Positions 5,215-6,139 of a stretch of 6,139 nt of DNA are shown here, one piece after another. How positions within the stretch are numbered: position 1 is the stretch's first letter; every line of letters begins with the position of its first letter. The notes under the pieces are model-generated. The model worked only from the letters and a program-made list of their open reading frames with translations. It made no database searches and was not told the DNA's origin. Both the position numbers and the translations under genes were made by a program. Source of the stretch: an uncultured Rhodocyclaceae bacterium (lineage in GTDB: Bacteria; Pseudomonadota; Gammaproteobacteria; Burkholderiales; Rhodocyclaceae). The stretch is taken from NCBI GenBank assembly GCA_903930805.1, contig CAIYZZ010000154.1, positions 1 to 6,139 on the forward strand, in the 5' to 3' direction.

Positions 5215-5502
5215 ATGACCACCGCGACCCTAGAAGTCCGCTCCACCCGTGCTGCCGAAAGCGCCCGCATCAACCTGCGTACTAGCCCCGAGGCGAAAGC
5301 CCTGATCGAGCGCGCTGCTGCGCTGATGGGTACCACCGTTTCCGGCTTCATGCTGCAAAACGCCTACGAGGCGGCGCGGCGAGTCGTTAACGATAACGAC
5401 ACGCTGGTGCTCTCCCAGCAGGCGTTCGAGGCTTTTATTACCGCTTGCAAAAACCCGTCCGAACCAAACGAGGCATTGCGTGCATTGATGGCGCGCCGCT
5501 AA
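5215..5502 (+). CDS. tacA: TacA-family (DUF1778) antitoxin (95 aa)
   Basis: The antitoxin partner of a GNAT-type toxin. The N-terminal ribbon-helix-helix covers about 17-58: the DNA-binding strand SARINLRTSPEAK, then two helices through GTTVSGFMLQNAYEAARRVV. This is the typical DUF1778 pattern. The C-terminal LSQQAFEAFITACKNPSEPN followed by ALRALM (67-92) fits the segment that wraps the toxin and blocks its acetyl-CoA site. Length is normal for the family (roughly 85-100). The gene ends in TAA directly before the toxin ATG, so the two are translationally linked. The complex is expected to repress its own promoter. The module appears intact. Confidence 0.92.
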   Translation: MTTATLEVRSTRAAESARINLRTSPEAKALIERAAALMGTTVSGFMLQNAYEAARRVVNDNDTLVLSQQAFEAFITACKNPSEPNEALRALMARR

Positions 5503-6003
5503 ATGCCATCGCGCATCGAGCTGCTGGAGGCGAGACATCGGCGCGATGAATTCGACTGTGGCAGCGATGCGTTAAACGATTTTCTGCGCTATCGGGCAGG
5601 ACAGCAACAGCGTCGAGGATTTGGCAAAACTTATGTGGCGCTGGCGGACAACGGAACGGATGTCATCGGCTTTGTGACGGTGAGCGTTGGCCAAGTCGAA
5701 GCCGAGGCATTACCCGCGCACTTGAAGCTGCCGCGTCATCCGGCACCTATGTTGCGCATCGGACGCTTGGCGGTGGACAAACGGGAGCAGGGTAAGGGGA
5801 TGGGCCAGAATTTGTTGGTGTTTGCGTTGCGTCTGGCGCTGGAATTTTCCGAGCGCATCGGTTTGTATGCCGTGGTGGTGGATGCCAAGGATGCCCAAGT
5901 CGCCGGGTTCTATCGGCGCTTGCATTTCGAGCCGACGCTGGACGACGAGTTGTGCCTGTTCCTGCCCTTGTCGAGACTGGCGAAAACGCGCGCGGGTCGA
6001 TGA
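5503..6003 (+). CDS. tacT: TacT-family GNAT acetyltransferase toxin (166 aa)
   Basis: The toxin of the type II pair. Known TacT/AtaT/ItaT enzymes acetylate the free amino group of the amino acid on charged tRNA and halt translation. Seen here: the family N-terminus RHRRDEFDCGSDALNDFL (11-28), a KTYVAL strand (42-47), the core MLRIGRLAVDKREQGKGMG (83-101) with the acetyl-CoA-binding Q-G-K-G-M-G loop, and VVVDAKDAQVAGFYRRLHFE (124-143), whose Tyr137 is at the usual catalytic position. All key parts are present, so it should be active. Its ATG abuts the tacA TAA with no separate ribosome site, and its own TGA overlaps the ATG of the next gene. Which tRNA it attacks cannot be told from the sequence. 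Confidence 0.92.
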   Translation: MPSRIELLEARHRRDEFDCGSDALNDFLRYRAGQQQRRGFGKTYVALADNGTDVIGFVTVSVGQVEAEALPAHLKLPRHPAPMLRIGRLAVDKREQGKGMGQNLLVFALRLALEFSERIGLYAVVVDAKDAQVAGFYRRLHFEPTLDDELCLFLPLSRLAKTRAGR

Positions 6004-6139
6004 GGTTCGATGTGGAAGCCCGCCGGGCCGCCCGTCCGGCGATTAGCTATGACGAGGCGCTGCCCATCAACGTGCGTCGCGCCGAGATCGCGGCGGCGAT
6101 CGAGAAGCACCAGGTCGTCGTCATCTGCGGCGAAACCGG
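6000..6139 (+). CDS. hrpA: HrpA-type ATP-dependent RNA helicase, 5' end only
   Basis: The frame opens with ATG at 6000, overlapping the tacT stop (ATGA), and runs off the right edge. The 46 visible residues match the start of the DEAH helicase core of HrpA: RPAISYDEALPINVRRAEI, then AIEKHQVVVICGETG, the beginning of Walker A (motif I). HrpB differs in this region. HrpA is a large (about 1300 aa) RNA helicase that acts on mRNA and ribosomes. E. coli HrpA, from memory, has some 50-60 more residues before this point. The gene therefore appears to have a short N-terminus, either natural in this lineage or caused by arrival of the toxin-antitoxin module. It probably shares the tacAT transcript. 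Confidence 0.8.
   Translation, partial: MRFDVEARRAARPAISYDEALPINVRRAEIAAAIEKHQVVVICGET

Noticed and set aside
302..6000. Island bounded by direct repeats or carrying a transposase or integrase
   Set aside because: No matching direct repeats at the two suspected edges and no mobility gene could be seen by eye, so no mobile element is called.

Overview
This is a GC-rich (by eye about 60 % GC) accessory segment from a proteobacterium. The DinD, TacAT and HrpA homologues and the codon use suggest a betaproteobacterium, perhaps of the Rhodocyclales type; that placement is inference. No tRNA, rRNA, transposase or CRISPR array is visible.

Layout, left to right. (1) The 3' part of a vapC-like PIN-domain toxin gene enters from the left edge on the + strand (3-317). 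It stops abruptly where the next gene ends. (2) A compact minus-strand operon of five genes runs from 3961 down to 302: a DUF2156/LPG-synthase-C-like acyl or aminoacyl transferase, two tandem SET-domain methyltransferases (B then A), a three-helix membrane protein, and a PRMT-like SAM methyltransferase with the double-Glu signature. (3) A 99-bp AT-rich divergent control region (3962-4060) holds two inverted repeats of the same form, TTACG-N7-CGTAA, with centres 41 bp apart. (4) A small HTH regulator on the + strand (4061-4477) probably binds them. (5) A dinD gene is broken by an internal deletion plus frameshift (4515-5115). (6) A type II toxin-antitoxin pair, tacA-tacT (5215-6003), follows. 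(7) The start of an hrpA-type RNA helicase overlaps the tacT stop codon by 4 bp and runs off the right edge.

The main interest is the minus-strand operon. It joins enzymes of two protein-methyltransferase folds usually discussed in eukaryotes (SET, lysine; PRMT, arginine) with an LPG-synthase-like transferase and a membrane protein, under an apparently dedicated regulator with paired operators. I do not recognise it as a described system. Two of its methyltransferase genes carry nine-base G/C homopolymers: one sits exactly where the two SET reading frames meet, the other in the SAM-binding region of the PRMT-like gene. At the SET junction a one-base loss would fuse both SET domains into one 401-residue protein, and SET A has no normal start codon of its own. 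The locus is therefore a candidate for slippage-based switching, or else contains a sequencing or assembly error; the two can be told apart.

The flanks look like a turnover zone: a truncated toxin at the left, a decayed dinD, an intact TA module, and an hrpA whose N-terminus seems short.
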